A stretch of 55,148 nt of DNA, from positions 1 to 55,148 of the forward strand of contig JADFXM010000047.1 in assembly GCA_015233565.1 (NCBI GenBank), in the 5' to 3' direction. How positions within the stretch are numbered: the stretch's first letter is position 1; every line of letters starts with the position of its first letter. The position numbers and the translations under genes were made by a program. This document shows, piece after piece, positions 45,147 through 53,331 of the stretch. The notes under the pieces are model-generated. The model searched no databases. It was not told where the DNA came from and worked only from the letters and a program-made list of their open reading frames with translations. Source of the stretch: Candidatus Rifleibacteriota bacterium (GTDB lineage: Bacteria > Muiribacteriota > Ozemobacteria > Ozemobacterales > Ozemobacteraceae).

Positions 45147-48143
45147 TCATTTTTTTAATTCAGGGATGCGCCTAATTTCCGAAGCAATCAGAGTTGGGAC
45201 ATCCCAATCACAATCAATTCGACCTTCGGCTAGGAATACTCCCCCATCACCTACGATGTGTCCGAATTTTTTCCATACTGGAGGAAACATGGTTACCTCA
45301 AAAGTTCCCCCATAATCTTCCAAGGAAAGAAATTTCATGCGCCTTTGTTTCTTGGTAATAACTGTTTTGGCGGCGATAAGCAGCCCGCCCATCCGGACAT
45401 TTTTTCCTGAAAATTTAAGCATTTCATTTGAACGAATAGTGGCTTGGGGAAAATTATACAAATCCAACGGATTCAATGAAATGATCATTCCAAGTGAATT
45501 TAGCTCCAATCTTGCCCAATCGAGTGTGGAAAGAGTCTTTTTTGCGGTGGGTGGAGGTTCAGAAGTAGGTTCGGGGAAAAGAGTTCCAGGGTTTGAAAGC
45601 TTGATTGTCCACCTGCAAGCTGCTGGAGGCCCAAATTTCCGCAAAGCGCCGCTGTTTAATAGTCCTTCCAACTCGTTTTCTTTTGGAGAAACTCGTGATA
45701 CAAAATCAATCAAATCCTTAAATGAGGAAATTTTTCGCTCAGAAGAAATTCTTTTGGATAAATTTTCCGAAACTCCCTGAATAAAGGAAAACCCAATTTG
45801 AATTCTGGAGGAATTCACAGTACAATCAATTTCAGAAGTATGAACATCTGGTGGATCAAATTCTATTCCATGACGCCGCGCTTCATTAACATATGCTTGC
45901 CGATGGTAAAACCCTCCGCGATTGTTTAATACCGCAGCAAAAAAATGCGCGGGATAAAGCTTCTTCAGCCAAAGAAGTTGAAGGGAAAGTACGGCATAAG
46001 AAGCGCTGTGAGCTTTGCAAAAAGCATATCCCGAAAAACTCTGGATCTGCCGCCATATCTCATTGGCACTTTCCTGGTCAACACCACGATTAAAAGCTCC
46101 TAACAAAAATCTATCGCGGGTTTGGGCCATTTCAGATTCGCCTCGGGATTTTCCGCTCATTGCTCGTCGGAGTAAATCAGCTTCACCAAGAGAGAATCCC
46201 GCAATTGCCCCTGCTGTCTTGATGACGTCTTCCTGGTAAATCATAACACCGTAAGTTTCCCCCAAAATGCTTTCCAATAGTGGATGAATTTGAGGAATTG
46301 TGGAAGGATCACGGTGGCGGCTAATGTAGGCTTGCATCATTCCGCTTTCAGCAACTCCAGGTCTTATTACCGAACTTGCCGCAGTAAGTTCGGAAAAGCT
46401 TCGACAACGTAGTTTTTTTAGAAGAGAGCGCATTCCTGGAGATTCAATGTAAAAAACTCCCATCGTATCCCCTTTTTCAAGGGCTTCCAGAACAGGGGGA
46501 GCTGAGGCAAGCTCTTCAACATTGTCGAGTATCGGAGGGATATTCTTTGTGCTTTTCAGGTGGGAGAATAAATCGGAAAAAACCCCTAACGAACGCTGAG
46601 AAAGAAGGTCAATTTTTACCAGCCCCACTTCCTCCAGTGCATACATATCCATTTGCGTCATGGGAATGGGTTTCGATGAAGGTTGAATTGGACAAAATCG
46701 ATCGATTCCCTGGGGAGCAATAACTATTCCACCGGCATGCAGTGAAAAATGCGTGGGGAGCCCTTCAATGCGTGCGGCTGCATAAAGAAGTTTCCTGTAT
46801 TCAGCCGAATTGTGGGGCAAAAATTTGCATTCGGGGCGATTTTTAGCTTCAATCAAAAATTCACGTGCCGAAAGATGGCCGATTGCACGCGTAAAGCGGG
46901 TTATTTCCTCAGAAGTGAATCCCAGAACTTTTCCGGTTTCTCTGATGGCTCCCCGTCCGCCAAGTTTCACTTGGGTGCTGATCAGCGCTACCTTTTCTTC
47001 TCCCCATCTGGTTCGTAAAAAGTCGTAGATTTCGTCTCGAACTTTCCAGGAAAAGTCAAGATCAATGTCTGGAGGAGAGGATCTTTCGGGGTTCAAAAAC
47101 CTTTCAAAAAAAAGTCCATATTTTATCGGGTCCACATGTGTAAATCTCAGACAATAAGAAATAAGACTATTGGCAGCAGAACCGCGTCCTAAAACGCGAT
47201 GGCCGCGCCTTTCTGATTCTTCTACAATCTCCTGAACAACCAAAAAATAATCCGTGAAATTTTTTTCGATTATTATATTGAATTCAGACTTCAGACGATT
47301 AAGAATCAGAGGAGTTATTTTACCATAGCGCCTTCTGGCGCCATCTTCCGCCAAAAACCAAAGTCGTCTTCTGGAGAGCTCTGAGTTTCGGCAAATCTCG
47401 GGCATATGCCAAGTTCCAAGCGGGGGATGCCAAAAAGTGAAATCAAAAAAACGTCGATTTCCCTCAATTGTTTCGGGAAACCAGGAAAATGAAGCGGCCA
47501 GGACTTCTGGTGGAAAAAGTTTTCCCCCGGAAGGAAGATTAACTTTACTGGCAAGTTGATTTTCATGAACCCCCTTAAGGATTTTCAGCGCAACTTCATC
47601 CCCAGGACGAACATATCTGAGAATTGGAAATGCTAACGGAGTAAGTTGAAATTGTCGAGCAATTGGGGCCAGCTTTTTAGCTGCAGATAGTGATAGGTGC
47701 TCAGGGATTCCCCAAAAAGATTTCCAGCTTGATGGAACTTTTGGGATTCCTTTTAAGGCCATTTCTCCTATGGCAACGGCACGTCCAACACCTTCAAGGG
47801 CTTCCAACAATTCAATTGGAAAAAAGACTTTGGGGGAATTTTTCAGAAAATACTGAAAACTGCTTGCCACTCTGCAAATTGACCGGTATGCAGTTTCATT
47901 TCCAGGGTATAGAAATATTCCTCCTTCGCTTAGTGGGAAAAAAATTCCCGGAACAATTCTTAATCCATGCTTCTTTGCAGCTTTGATTGCATCTACCAGG
48001 CCCCAGAATCCTCCGCAATCAGTAATTGGCAGAACCAAATGCCCATTTTTTTCAAGGCCTTCAGCGAGTTTTTCCGGAGACAAAACGCCTTCTCCAAATG
48101 AAAAAGCTGAAAAAAAAGCTCCACAACTTATAGTTTTTTTCAT
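45147..48143 (-). CDS. DNA polymerase III alpha subunit (DnaE family, DnaE2-like)
   Basis: 998 residues, short for a replicative DnaE1 (about 1160). The polymerase core is intact: VLGRGSAANSLISYCL, the catalytic Asp pair in PDIDLDFSWKVRDEIYDF, the third Asp in LVKIDLLSQRSLGV, and HFSLHAGGIVIAP. An OB-fold lies near the C-terminus (MKFLSLEDYGGTFEVTMFP). The N-terminal PHP domain has lost its metal-binding His residues: the usual H-x-H-S-x-Y-S-L-L-D-G is CGAFFSAFSFGEGVL here, so it cannot proofread through PHP. Size and PHP decay suggest the DnaE2/ImuC error-prone branch. No imuA, imuB or lexA is seen beside it, so the role is uncertain. Confidence 0.85.
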   Translation of the reverse strand: MKKTISCGAFFSAFSFGEGVLSPEKLAEGLEKNGHLVLPITDCGGFWGLVDAIKAAKKHGLRIVPGIFFPLSEGGIFLYPGNETAYRSICRVASSFQYFLKNSPKVFFPIELLEALEGVGRAVAIGEMALKGIPKVPSSWKSFWGIPEHLSLSAAKKLAPIARQFQLTPLAFPILRYVRPGDEVALKILKGVHENQLASKVNLPSGGKLFPPEVLAASFSWFPETIEGNRRFFDFTFWHPPLGTWHMPEICRNSELSRRRLWFLAEDGARRRYGKITPLILNRLKSEFNIIIEKNFTDYFLVVQEIVEESERRGHRVLGRGSAANSLISYCLRFTHVDPIKYGLFFERFLNPERSSPPDIDLDFSWKVRDEIYDFLRTRWGEEKVALISTQVKLGGRGAIRETGKVLGFTSEEITRFTRAIGHLSAREFLIEAKNRPECKFLPHNSAEYRKLLYAAARIEGLPTHFSLHAGGIVIAPQGIDRFCPIQPSSKPIPMTQMDMYALEEVGLVKIDLLSQRSLGVFSDLFSHLKSTKNIPPILDNVEELASAPPVLEALEKGDTMGVFYIESPGMRSLLKKLRCRSFSELTAASSVIRPGVAESGMMQAYISRHRDPSTIPQIHPLLESILGETYGVMIYQEDVIKTAGAIAGFSLGEADLLRRAMSGKSRGESEMAQTRDRFLLGAFNRGVDQESANEIWRQIQSFSGYAFCKAHSASYAVLSLQLLWLKKLYPAHFFAAVLNNRGGFYHRQAYVNEARRHGIEFDPPDVHTSEIDCTVNSSRIQIGFSFIQGVSENLSKRISSERKISSFKDLIDFVSRVSPKENELEGLLNSGALRKFGPPAACRWTIKLSNPGTLFPEPTSEPPPTAKKTLSTLDWARLELNSLGMIISLNPLDLYNFPQATIRSNEMLKFSGKNVRMGGLLIAAKTVITKKQRRMKFLSLEDYGGTFEVTMFPPVWKKFGHIVGDGGVFLAEGRIDCDWDVPTLIASEIRRIPELKK

Positions 48144-48564
48144 TTCAACTTAATCTCCGGAACCAGAAAAAATTTTTCTGATCAATAACTCTGCTTCGAA
48201 TCATGGCGGATGTCCTGAAATTTATGCGACATTTAAGGTTTCTGCAAATCAGCAGATTCTCTTTTGTGAATAATTTCGCAATTACTGTTTTCACTAAATT
48301 TTTTTTCAACCAGTGCTTTGATTTTAGACAATATTTCCGGAAGCTTATATATTTTAAATGAATTTATCATGGAATTGTATTTATTATATTTGCGAAGTTT
48401 CGCACATTTTGGGAGAATAAAAAAGAGTGGTAAATAAAAAAAGGTCGAAATCCTGTTGGATTCGACCTGAAACATAAGGAGGCAAACAAATACATTTTCC
48501 CTTTCGTCCGAAAATGAAGTTTTCTTAACGATAAAACAAAAAAAAATTCCGGGAGATTAAAAGA
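48144..48564. other. Divergent intergenic region
   Basis: Holds upstream regions of dnaE (leftward) and the lipoate-ligase-like gene (rightward). A leftward frame of 80 codons at 48233-48475 has no binding site and no family match. A strong AAGGAGG near 48477 is not followed by a usable start codon. Confidence 0.45.
48442..48468 (-). terminator. Stem-loop with leftward T-tract
   Basis: GGTCGAAATCC and GGATTCGACC pair with one bulged A around TGTT. Read leftwards the hairpin is followed by seven T. No leftward gene is seen immediately upstream, so it may insulate dnaE from antisense transcription. Confidence 0.55.
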
Positions 48565-49437
48565 ATGAAGAAAGTCAGGTTTTTCCGTAAAGAATCTCAC
48601 TCAGCACCTGAAAACATGGCAATAGACGAAACTTTATTCCGGTCTATAATTAAAAAACAGACCGATGGGGTTTTGAGATTCTACGAATGGTGTCCTTACG
48701 CGCTTTCTTTTGGTCTTTTCCAGCATCCGGAAAATATTCTGGTCGAAGGGCAGAGTAAATATTGTGGAATTGATACTGTTCGAAGGTCGACCGGAGGAAA
48801 AATGGTTTTTCATGCAGACGAAATTACTTTTTCAGCAGGGCTTCCACTCGCCGTGATTAAAAAAAGGGACCCCGATGCAAAAAACTTTTTGGAATTTTTC
48901 AAGGTTCTCATTACACCGTTTGTTCTAGGGCTACAAAAAGCGGGAATTCCAGCAAGTTTTTCAGTATCCCAGCCAAAGGGAAATTCGGAAAGAATTCATT
49001 GTTACTCGGCGCCAGCGGCCCATTCGATTATGGTGGATGGAAAAAAACTTGTTGGCGCAGCTGGAATAATAAAAGCGGATGTTTTTTTTGTGCATGGGTC
49101 AATTCCAAGAAAAATAGTGCTTCCTCCGGATAACCTGTTTAAAAAAAAACCGGATGCTTTTTTGAAAGAAAAAATTGCCTGTCTGGATAATTTCCTTCCC
49201 GAAGAAAAGCAAGGTTGCCTGGAGTCTATAATTTCTGAATCTTTTAGCGATTTTTTTGATGCCACACTTGAGTTGGGGGAATTATCCAAAATTGAGTCTG
49301 AAACGGCCGAAATTTTTTCCAGGGAAAAATATTCAGATCTGTTTTGGAACAGGAAAGACCTTTCGAATCTGGAAAATTTATGCACTGAAAAGTCATACCA
49401 ATCCCAAAAAATACGTGCACTTCCCCAAGGGCTTTGA
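48565..49437 (+). CDS. Lipoate-protein ligase A-like protein
   Basis: 290 residues. BPL/LplA fold signatures: ENMAIDETLF at the start, YEWCPYALSFGLFQHPE, the substrate loop VRRSTGGKMVFHADE near residue 75, and the catalytic-Lys region MVDGKKLVGAAGIIKAD near 155. These enzymes attach lipoate or octanoate to carrier proteins. GGGAG lies about eight bases before the ATG. The final ~13 codons and the stop lie inside the MITE copy at 49395-49611, so the native C-terminus has been replaced. The RRxTGG loop and Lys are intact, so activity may persist. Confidence 0.85.
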   Translation: MKKVRFFRKESHSAPENMAIDETLFRSIIKKQTDGVLRFYEWCPYALSFGLFQHPENILVEGQSKYCGIDTVRRSTGGKMVFHADEITFSAGLPLAVIKKRDPDAKNFLEFFKVLITPFVLGLQKAGIPASFSVSQPKGNSERIHCYSAPAAHSIMVDGKKLVGAAGIIKADVFFVHGSIPRKIVLPPDNLFKKKPDAFLKEKIACLDNFLPEEKQGCLESIISESFSDFFDATLELGELSKIESETAEIFSREKYSDLFWNRKDLSNLENLCTEKSYQSQKIRALPQGL

Positions 49438-49611
49438 TTTGACCAAAATGAAAAGGGATCGCTTTATTCTCCAAGAAAAAACGAAATTTTCGGGAAAATA
49501 AGGATCCCTTCCTGGATGGTTGAAACATTCATTTCTGTCAGATAAAATCTAAGTTTACGCAGATCTGAAGCGAGAAACAAGGCCAATGAACGAACTAATT
49601 GGAATTGGTAT
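49395..49611. mobile_element. 217 bp MITE-like element, copy 2
   Basis: Starts ATACCAATCCC and ends GGAATTGGTAT. Same length, orientation and about 95% identity as 18861-19077. Its left 43 bases encode the end of the lipoate-ligase-like protein (YQSQKIRALPQGL) and its stop. Confidence 0.85.
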
Positions 49612-49823
49612 CATTTGTTGTTCGATAAAGTGTCGGATTAGAGAACCTCCAAAAAAATCTTGTCACATTGTCACATTTGTTAGAAAACTTAGAGCGTCAT
49701 GTGGGGGGAAGGTGCGAAAAGTTTGAAAAAATGAAAGTGTAAAAATTCACAATGCTTTCTCTGCACGGCTTATCGAGCCAGTACATTTTCGAATTTTTAA
49801 TTTTTTCACAGCTTCGCGGGAAT

Positions 49824-50012
49824 ATGTCTGGAGCAAGGGAACGTCTCAGTATTGATGTAACACCCGAAGAAAGACGTCGAGTGAAAGCGGTGGCGGCTCT
49901 TTCGGGGAAGATCAGGAAGAAGAACGCTGGCTTACCCTCGGCTTGGACAAGACCGGAATTTTACTGGTTGTTAGTCACACCTATATGGAAGAAAAAAGGG
50001 CGAAGGCTTTGA
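49824..50012 (+). pseudogene. Ribbon-helix-helix antitoxin N-terminus joined out of frame to a BrnT fragment
   Basis: The first ~29 codons read MSGARERLSIDVTPEERRRV and a short helix ending AALSGK, typical of the DNA-binding half of ribbon-helix-helix antitoxins. After about position 49910 the frame is unrelated, while another frame there encodes the end of BrnT. A deletion appears to have fused two toxin-antitoxin loci. No complete antitoxin or toxin remains in this frame. Confidence 0.6.
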
Positions 50013-50074
50013 TTCGACTGATTTCCGCACGAAAGGCAACTAAGACCGAAGCCAAACAGTATGGAGGGAAATGA
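49910..50074 (+). pseudogene. brnT: BrnT toxin, C-terminal fragment
   Basis: About 54 codons: EEERWLTLGLDKTGILLVV, SHTYMEEKR and IRLISARKATKTEAKQYGGK. These match the second half of BrnT ribonuclease toxins, which are about 90 residues. The N-terminal F-x-W-D-x-x-K-x-x-x-N part, which carries catalytic residues, is missing and there is no start codon. It ends four bases before the brnA ATG, the usual brnT-brnA order. The toxin should be inactive. Confidence 0.75.
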
Positions 50075-50077
50075 ATA

Positions 50078-50278
50078 ATGAAACCAGAATATGATTTTTC
50101 GAAGGCAGTTCGGGGAAAATTTTACCACAAGGGCGCTGAGTTGCGTTTGCCCATTTATTTAGATGCAAAACTACAGACTCAAGTTGAGCGCCTAGCCCAA
50201 AAAATAGGCAAAGAAGTTGGGGATGTTGTGAAACAACTTGTGAAGAAAGAAGTTGAATTGATCGAAAGCTTGACCTGA
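50078..50278 (+). CDS. brnA: BrnA-type antitoxin
   Basis: 66 residues: KPEYDFSKAVRGKFYHKGAE, then LRLPIYLDAKLQTQVERLAQ, then a helical end. This is the BrnA/CopG-like layout in which the N-terminus neutralises BrnT and the ribbon-helix-helix part binds DNA. GGAGGG lies about ten bases before the ATG. The last codons and stop (TTG ACC TGA) are the first bases of the repeat at 50270-50338. With its toxin truncated it is an orphan antitoxin. Confidence 0.75.
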   Translation: MKPEYDFSKAVRGKFYHKGAELRLPIYLDAKLQTQVERLAQKIGKEVGDVVKQLVKKEVELIESLT

Positions 50279-50338
50279 CTCCGAGTCGTCCGCAAGCTTC
50301 GCTTGCTCCCGCCTCTCCGCAGGTCATCGCCGCGATTG
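50270..50338 (+). repeat. 69 bp exact repeat, copy 1 (cassette spacer, attC-like)
   Basis: Identical over 69 bases to 52821-52889. It contains TGACCTG and CAGGTCA arms around GCAAGC-TTC-GCTTGC. After the identical block the two copies continue with weaker similarity for ~150 bases. It overlaps the brnA stop codon. Confidence 0.85.
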
Positions 50339-50638
50339 GCTGTCACGTTCTGAATCTGATGGCGAGCTAGTTTCGTTACAGGTTGGAGGGATGGTGTTTT
50401 CAGCAAACGGATAATATCAGCCCAAAAGGACAAGGAAATTGCATGCTTTGAAAAAAATGTTTTGGAGAGGATAACAGCTTCGGCAAGCGGAGGGTGGTTC
50501 ACACCAGCAAAGGATTGTAGCAGAATTGGAGAGAAATGATTTAGGGCAAAGAGGCTTGGATGGCCAGTCAGGGGTTGGGATGTTTCTCAGGGGGAGGATT
50601 GCGGAGGTCTCATGGGGCCCGCAAAAGGGACAGGATAA
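50339..50638. other. Spacer with degenerate repeat tail
   Basis: No gene seen. It continues the similarity to 52890-53045 (GATGGC, GTTTCGTT, AGGTTGG, TTTCAGCA, GGATAA). TTTAGGGCAAAGAGGCTTGG near 50540 recurs near 53250 as TTTAGGACAAAGAGGCTTGG and, in part, near 51525. Confidence 0.55.
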
Positions 50639-51409
50639 ATGAAGAAAGAACAAAAACCACTTGCACTTAAGAACGCGCCAATGGAGTATGCCCCGGCGAA
50701 TGAACTCGGCGTGGTATTTCTTTTCGCCCATGTTGCTCGCAGACTGCAATTTCGTATTGAGGAAATCCGCCCGCAGTTCCCGGATTGTGTTGCCTACAGA
50801 CGAATTGGCGACGAGGAGAAGAAACTGCAAATCGAATTTGAGTTTAAGTTAAGCAGCTTCAAAGCCCATGGCCATGATCCAGCCAAGTGCGACCTGATCA
50901 TTTGTTGACATCACGACTGGCCCGATGTGCCATCCTCAATTGAGGTCATTGAGCTAAAGCGATATTTCGGAGTCTCCCGCAAAGTTTGGATTTTACAAGC
51001 TCTCAAGAGCCAATTTGACTACCTTGACAAGAACAATTGCATGGACTGGGGAATGTCGAAGCGTTCAACGTCGGGTGATTTGCTTCTCATATACCGGTGT
51101 TCTCCAGTCTGCGCTATCACGGACATCTTTACGTTGTCAGACCAGAAGATTGAACGTGGGGGAGCTGGTTGGCAGGACGGAGACGCGTATTTTGGTGTTG
51201 TCAAGCGAGTTTGTATACTTCAGTCTCCCGTGTTTCTGGAGGATCTGCGGAAACACCGAGTGCTGAATACCGCGTCCTTTGTCCGCCGGAACATGCAGGG
51301 TGTGGGATTACGGGCAACGGAATACTGGGCCTACCTGTATGAAATGATCATGGACCGAAATCCGACAGTTGTGAAAAGGTTGAAGAGGTTTAGTCCGGAC
51401 AGATTATAA
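50639..51409 (+). pseudogene. PD-(D/E)XK nuclease-like protein with an in-frame TGA
   Basis: A 256-codon frame interrupted once by TGA at 50906-50908. The N-part has APANELGVVFLFAHVARRL, FPDCVAYRR and IEFEFKLSSFKAHGHDPAKC; after the stop, HHDWPDVPSSIEVIELKRYF. The expected wording across the stop is C-D-L-I-x-C-W-x-H-D-W, so TGG to TGA (Trp to stop) is the likely change. The E-F-E and I-E-V-I-E-L-K strands resemble a restriction-endonuclease-like core. Other genes in the window use TGA as stop and TGG for Trp, so recoding is not supported. The specific family is not named with confidence. Confidence 0.6.
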
Positions 51410-51823
51410 GAGTCCGGGACGGACAATCGGAAATGAGGCCGATCAGGACAAGGCTGGTGGCTTCAACAACGGGATGAAGATAAACCGCAGGGGCAGGATG
51501 TTACGGAGTTCGATAGGAAGCTTGTTTTAGGACAAAGATGCCTGCTGCGTGGTTTTGGACAGAGCGCTCGGACGCGCCAACCAATCGCTGAACCTGTCTC
51601 ACTTTGTTCTCAGGTTTCTTCCATGTTGGTATTTTTGCGATCATGGCTTTCGGAAAAAACCATGTAGCCTGATCATCGATAGAGAAAAGGATCTGCCTTC
51701 AAGCTTTTGAAAGTTGGGAGACGGAATGGATTTTTTCCGATGGATAATCCGCCGAAAGAGTGCTTGTTTCATTTGGGAAAATGTAATAAACTATTCTTAG
51801 ATGCAAACATTGGAGGTCTGAAC
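51410..51823. other. Spacer between cassette-like modules
   Basis: No gene seen. It holds a degenerate copy of the recurring spacer (GTTTTAGGACAAAGATGCC near 51525; GGAATGGATT near 51724 and GGATAATC near 51740, matched near 53203-53225) and the structured site at 51577-51629. Confidence 0.5.
51577..51629 (+). repeat. attC-like folded site
   Basis: Nested inverted repeats in attC order: CCAAC, 9 bases, AACCTG, 14-base loop, CAGGTT, 8 bases, GTTGG. Arm and spacer sizes fit R''-L''-L'-R' of integron attC sites. The full RYYYAAC and GTTRRRY consensus is not met. Confidence 0.4.
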
Positions 51824-52051
51824 ATGACTACCGTGGCAATTGAGCAAGCCAAAATTAATTTTTTACGACTCATTGATGAAGTCGTCTTGGGGGAGCATAT
51901 TGTTATCACCAGGAACAATATTCCCGTTGCTGAGATCGTTCCACTTCCTCATCCAAGACCCAAACCAACTTTTGGCAGCGCAAAGGGTTTGATAAAAATG
52001 GCGGAGAACTTCGACGCTCCAATTGAAGATTTTCAGGACTATACCGAATGA
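51824..52051 (+). CDS. Phd/YefM-type antitoxin
   Basis: 75 residues: TTVAIEQAKINFLRLIDEVV, GEHIVITRNNIPVAEIVPL, then an acidic flexible tail. This is the Phd/YefM fold, where the N-terminal part binds DNA and the tail wraps the toxin. GGAGG lies seven bases before the ATG; the frame is open further upstream without a site. It overlaps the toxin gene by four bases (ATGA). Confidence 0.9.
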   Translation: MTTVAIEQAKINFLRLIDEVVLGEHIVITRNNIPVAEIVPLPHPRPKPTFGSAKGLIKMAENFDAPIEDFQDYTE

Positions 52052-52434
52052 ACCTGCTTCTTGATAGTCATACCTTTCTTTGGTTTATTGAAGGTAACTC
52101 AAAACTCAGTTTTCAAGCAAAACAGTTGATTGAAAATCAAGAGAATGAAAAATTGATAAGCATTGCAAGTCTTTGGGAAATTGGAATCAAGATTAGTCTT
52201 GGACGACTAAGCCTATTACAACCATTTGAAGAATTGTTTACAAAACAAATGGAGCTAAATGGATTTCTCTTGTTGCCTATTCGAACTGCTCACATTTCCA
52301 GGATCATATCACTTCCATTTCATCACCGTGATCCTTTTGACCGAATAATTATAGCGCAGTGTTTGGAGGAGAATTTGTCTGTGGTAAGCGTGGATTTTGC
52401 TTTCGATAAATACCCCATTAAACGGCTGTGGTAG
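52048..52434 (+). CDS. PIN-domain toxin (VapC-like)
   Basis: 128 residues. Acidic PIN residues are seen in NLLLDSHTFLWF (Asp6), SLWEIGIKISLGRL, HHRDPFDRIIIAQ and VSVDFAFDKY. The family cleaves tRNA or rRNA. Partnered with a Phd-type antitoxin rather than VapB, the common pairing for this PIN branch. It appears intact and, with its antitoxin, is the only complete toxin-antitoxin pair in this zone. Confidence 0.9.
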   Translation: MNLLLDSHTFLWFIEGNSKLSFQAKQLIENQENEKLISIASLWEIGIKISLGRLSLLQPFEELFTKQMELNGFLLLPIRTAHISRIISLPFHHRDPFDRIIIAQCLEENLSVVSVDFAFDKYPIKRLW

Positions 52435-52689
52435 TTTTTTCCTTGGATACTATTTTGTTTTGTACAATTTAAGTCGGATTTGCGCACAGACAAGGATTTT
52501 TTGAAAATGAGATTGTTGGATGTTTGCAGAGGCTAATTTTTTTCTCGTTTGGCTGGATTTTTTTTCCTGGACAAAAATATCAAATTTGTACAATTGTTTT
52601 CTGATAAATTCTCGGGTAAGGATATCACACCAGAGCTTCTGGATAGTGACTTTTTGAAATAGAATGATTTAGAATTTAATCAAAAGTTA

Positions 52690-52739
52690 CGCCAACAAGA
52701 CGGTTGCACATGACTTCGCAGGTGAACCGCGCGTTCTGC
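52690..52739 (+). repeat. Second attC-like arrangement
   Basis: CGCCAAC, 10 bases, CACATG, 6 bases, CAGGTG, 8 bases, GTTCTGC. It lies 256 bases after the PIN toxin stop. Outer arms pair only AAC with GTT and the inner arms have one mismatch, so this is a weak candidate. Confidence 0.3.
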
Positions 52740-52758
52740 GCGACCCTGTCGCGCAGAA
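52734..52758. other. Perfect GC-rich hairpin
   Basis: TTCTGCGCGAC-CCT-GTCGCGCAGAA: 11 bp stem, 3-base loop. No T-tract follows, so termination is unlikely. It abuts the nested palindrome at 52757-52888. Confidence 0.8.
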
Positions 52759-52888
52759 TCGCGGCGATGACTTCGTCAATTGCCTTGATCTGTTGCACTA
52801 TGTGCTCCAGAACAAGGCAATTGACCTGACTCCGAGTCGTCCGCAAGCTTCGCTTGCTCCCGCCTCTCCGCAGGTCATCGCCGCGATT
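52757..52888. repeat. 132-base nested palindrome
   Basis: Outer arms AATCGCGGCGATGAC and GTCATCGCCGCGATT (15 bp, perfect) enclose inner arms TCAATTGCCTTG and CAAGGCAATTGA (12 bp, perfect) and the small hairpin GCAAGC-TTC-GCTTGC. Its right half is the 69 bp repeat copy at 52821-52889. Confidence 0.85.
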
Positions 52889-52889
52889 G
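52821..52889 (+). repeat. 69 bp exact repeat, copy 2
   Basis: Identical to 50270-50338. The following bases to ~53045 align loosely with 50339-50500. From 53041 to 53331 there is no gene, only two degenerate copies of the GGATAA...GACAAA...TTGGAT spacer motif (about 53041-53115 and 53200-53272). Confidence 0.85.
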
Positions 52890-53331
52890 TCCGTCGCGGG
52901 CCAGATCGGATGGCAAGTTCGTTTCGTTTGAGGTTGGGTTATAGTGGTTTCAGCAGGTGGATAAGGCCCGCTCGAAGGGATAATGACATAGCAGGCTTTT
53001 TTAAAAATTTGTTTTGAACATGGATGGTGCCTTCGCCAATGGATAACAGTAAATCGCAGCGAATGAAGTGTAGCCAAGTCGGAAGGAAATTTATTTGACA
53101 AAAGATGTTTGGATGAGCAATTAAGCCCAGGAGGCTTCTCGATAGAATGGTTGCACAATCCCAAGAAATCTGCTATCAATGAATGGGAAGTTTCTCGAAA
53201 GAATGGATTCCCGGCAATGGATAATCGGTTCTTCCAAGATAATAGTTTTAGGACAAAGAGGCTTGGATACTTGATCGTGTGCGGGTATTTGTCGCGGCGG
53301 ATGTTTCCAAAACACGGAGTGAAAATATTAA

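Noticed and set aside
48233..48475. 80-codon leftward frame before dnaE
   Set aside because: No ribosome-binding site, it covers a terminator-like hairpin, and no recognisable domain.
50639..51409. TGA read as tryptophan or selenocysteine
   Set aside because: Other genes in the window end in TGA and use TGG for Trp, and no SECIS-like stem with the right geometry was evident after the TGA. A nonsense mutation is simpler.
50270..52939. Canonical attC sites
   Set aside because: I looked for RYYYAAC paired with GTTRRRY at attC spacing. GTTGGGT near 52933 has no partner at a suitable distance, and the structured sites have degenerate cores, so they are listed only as attC-like.
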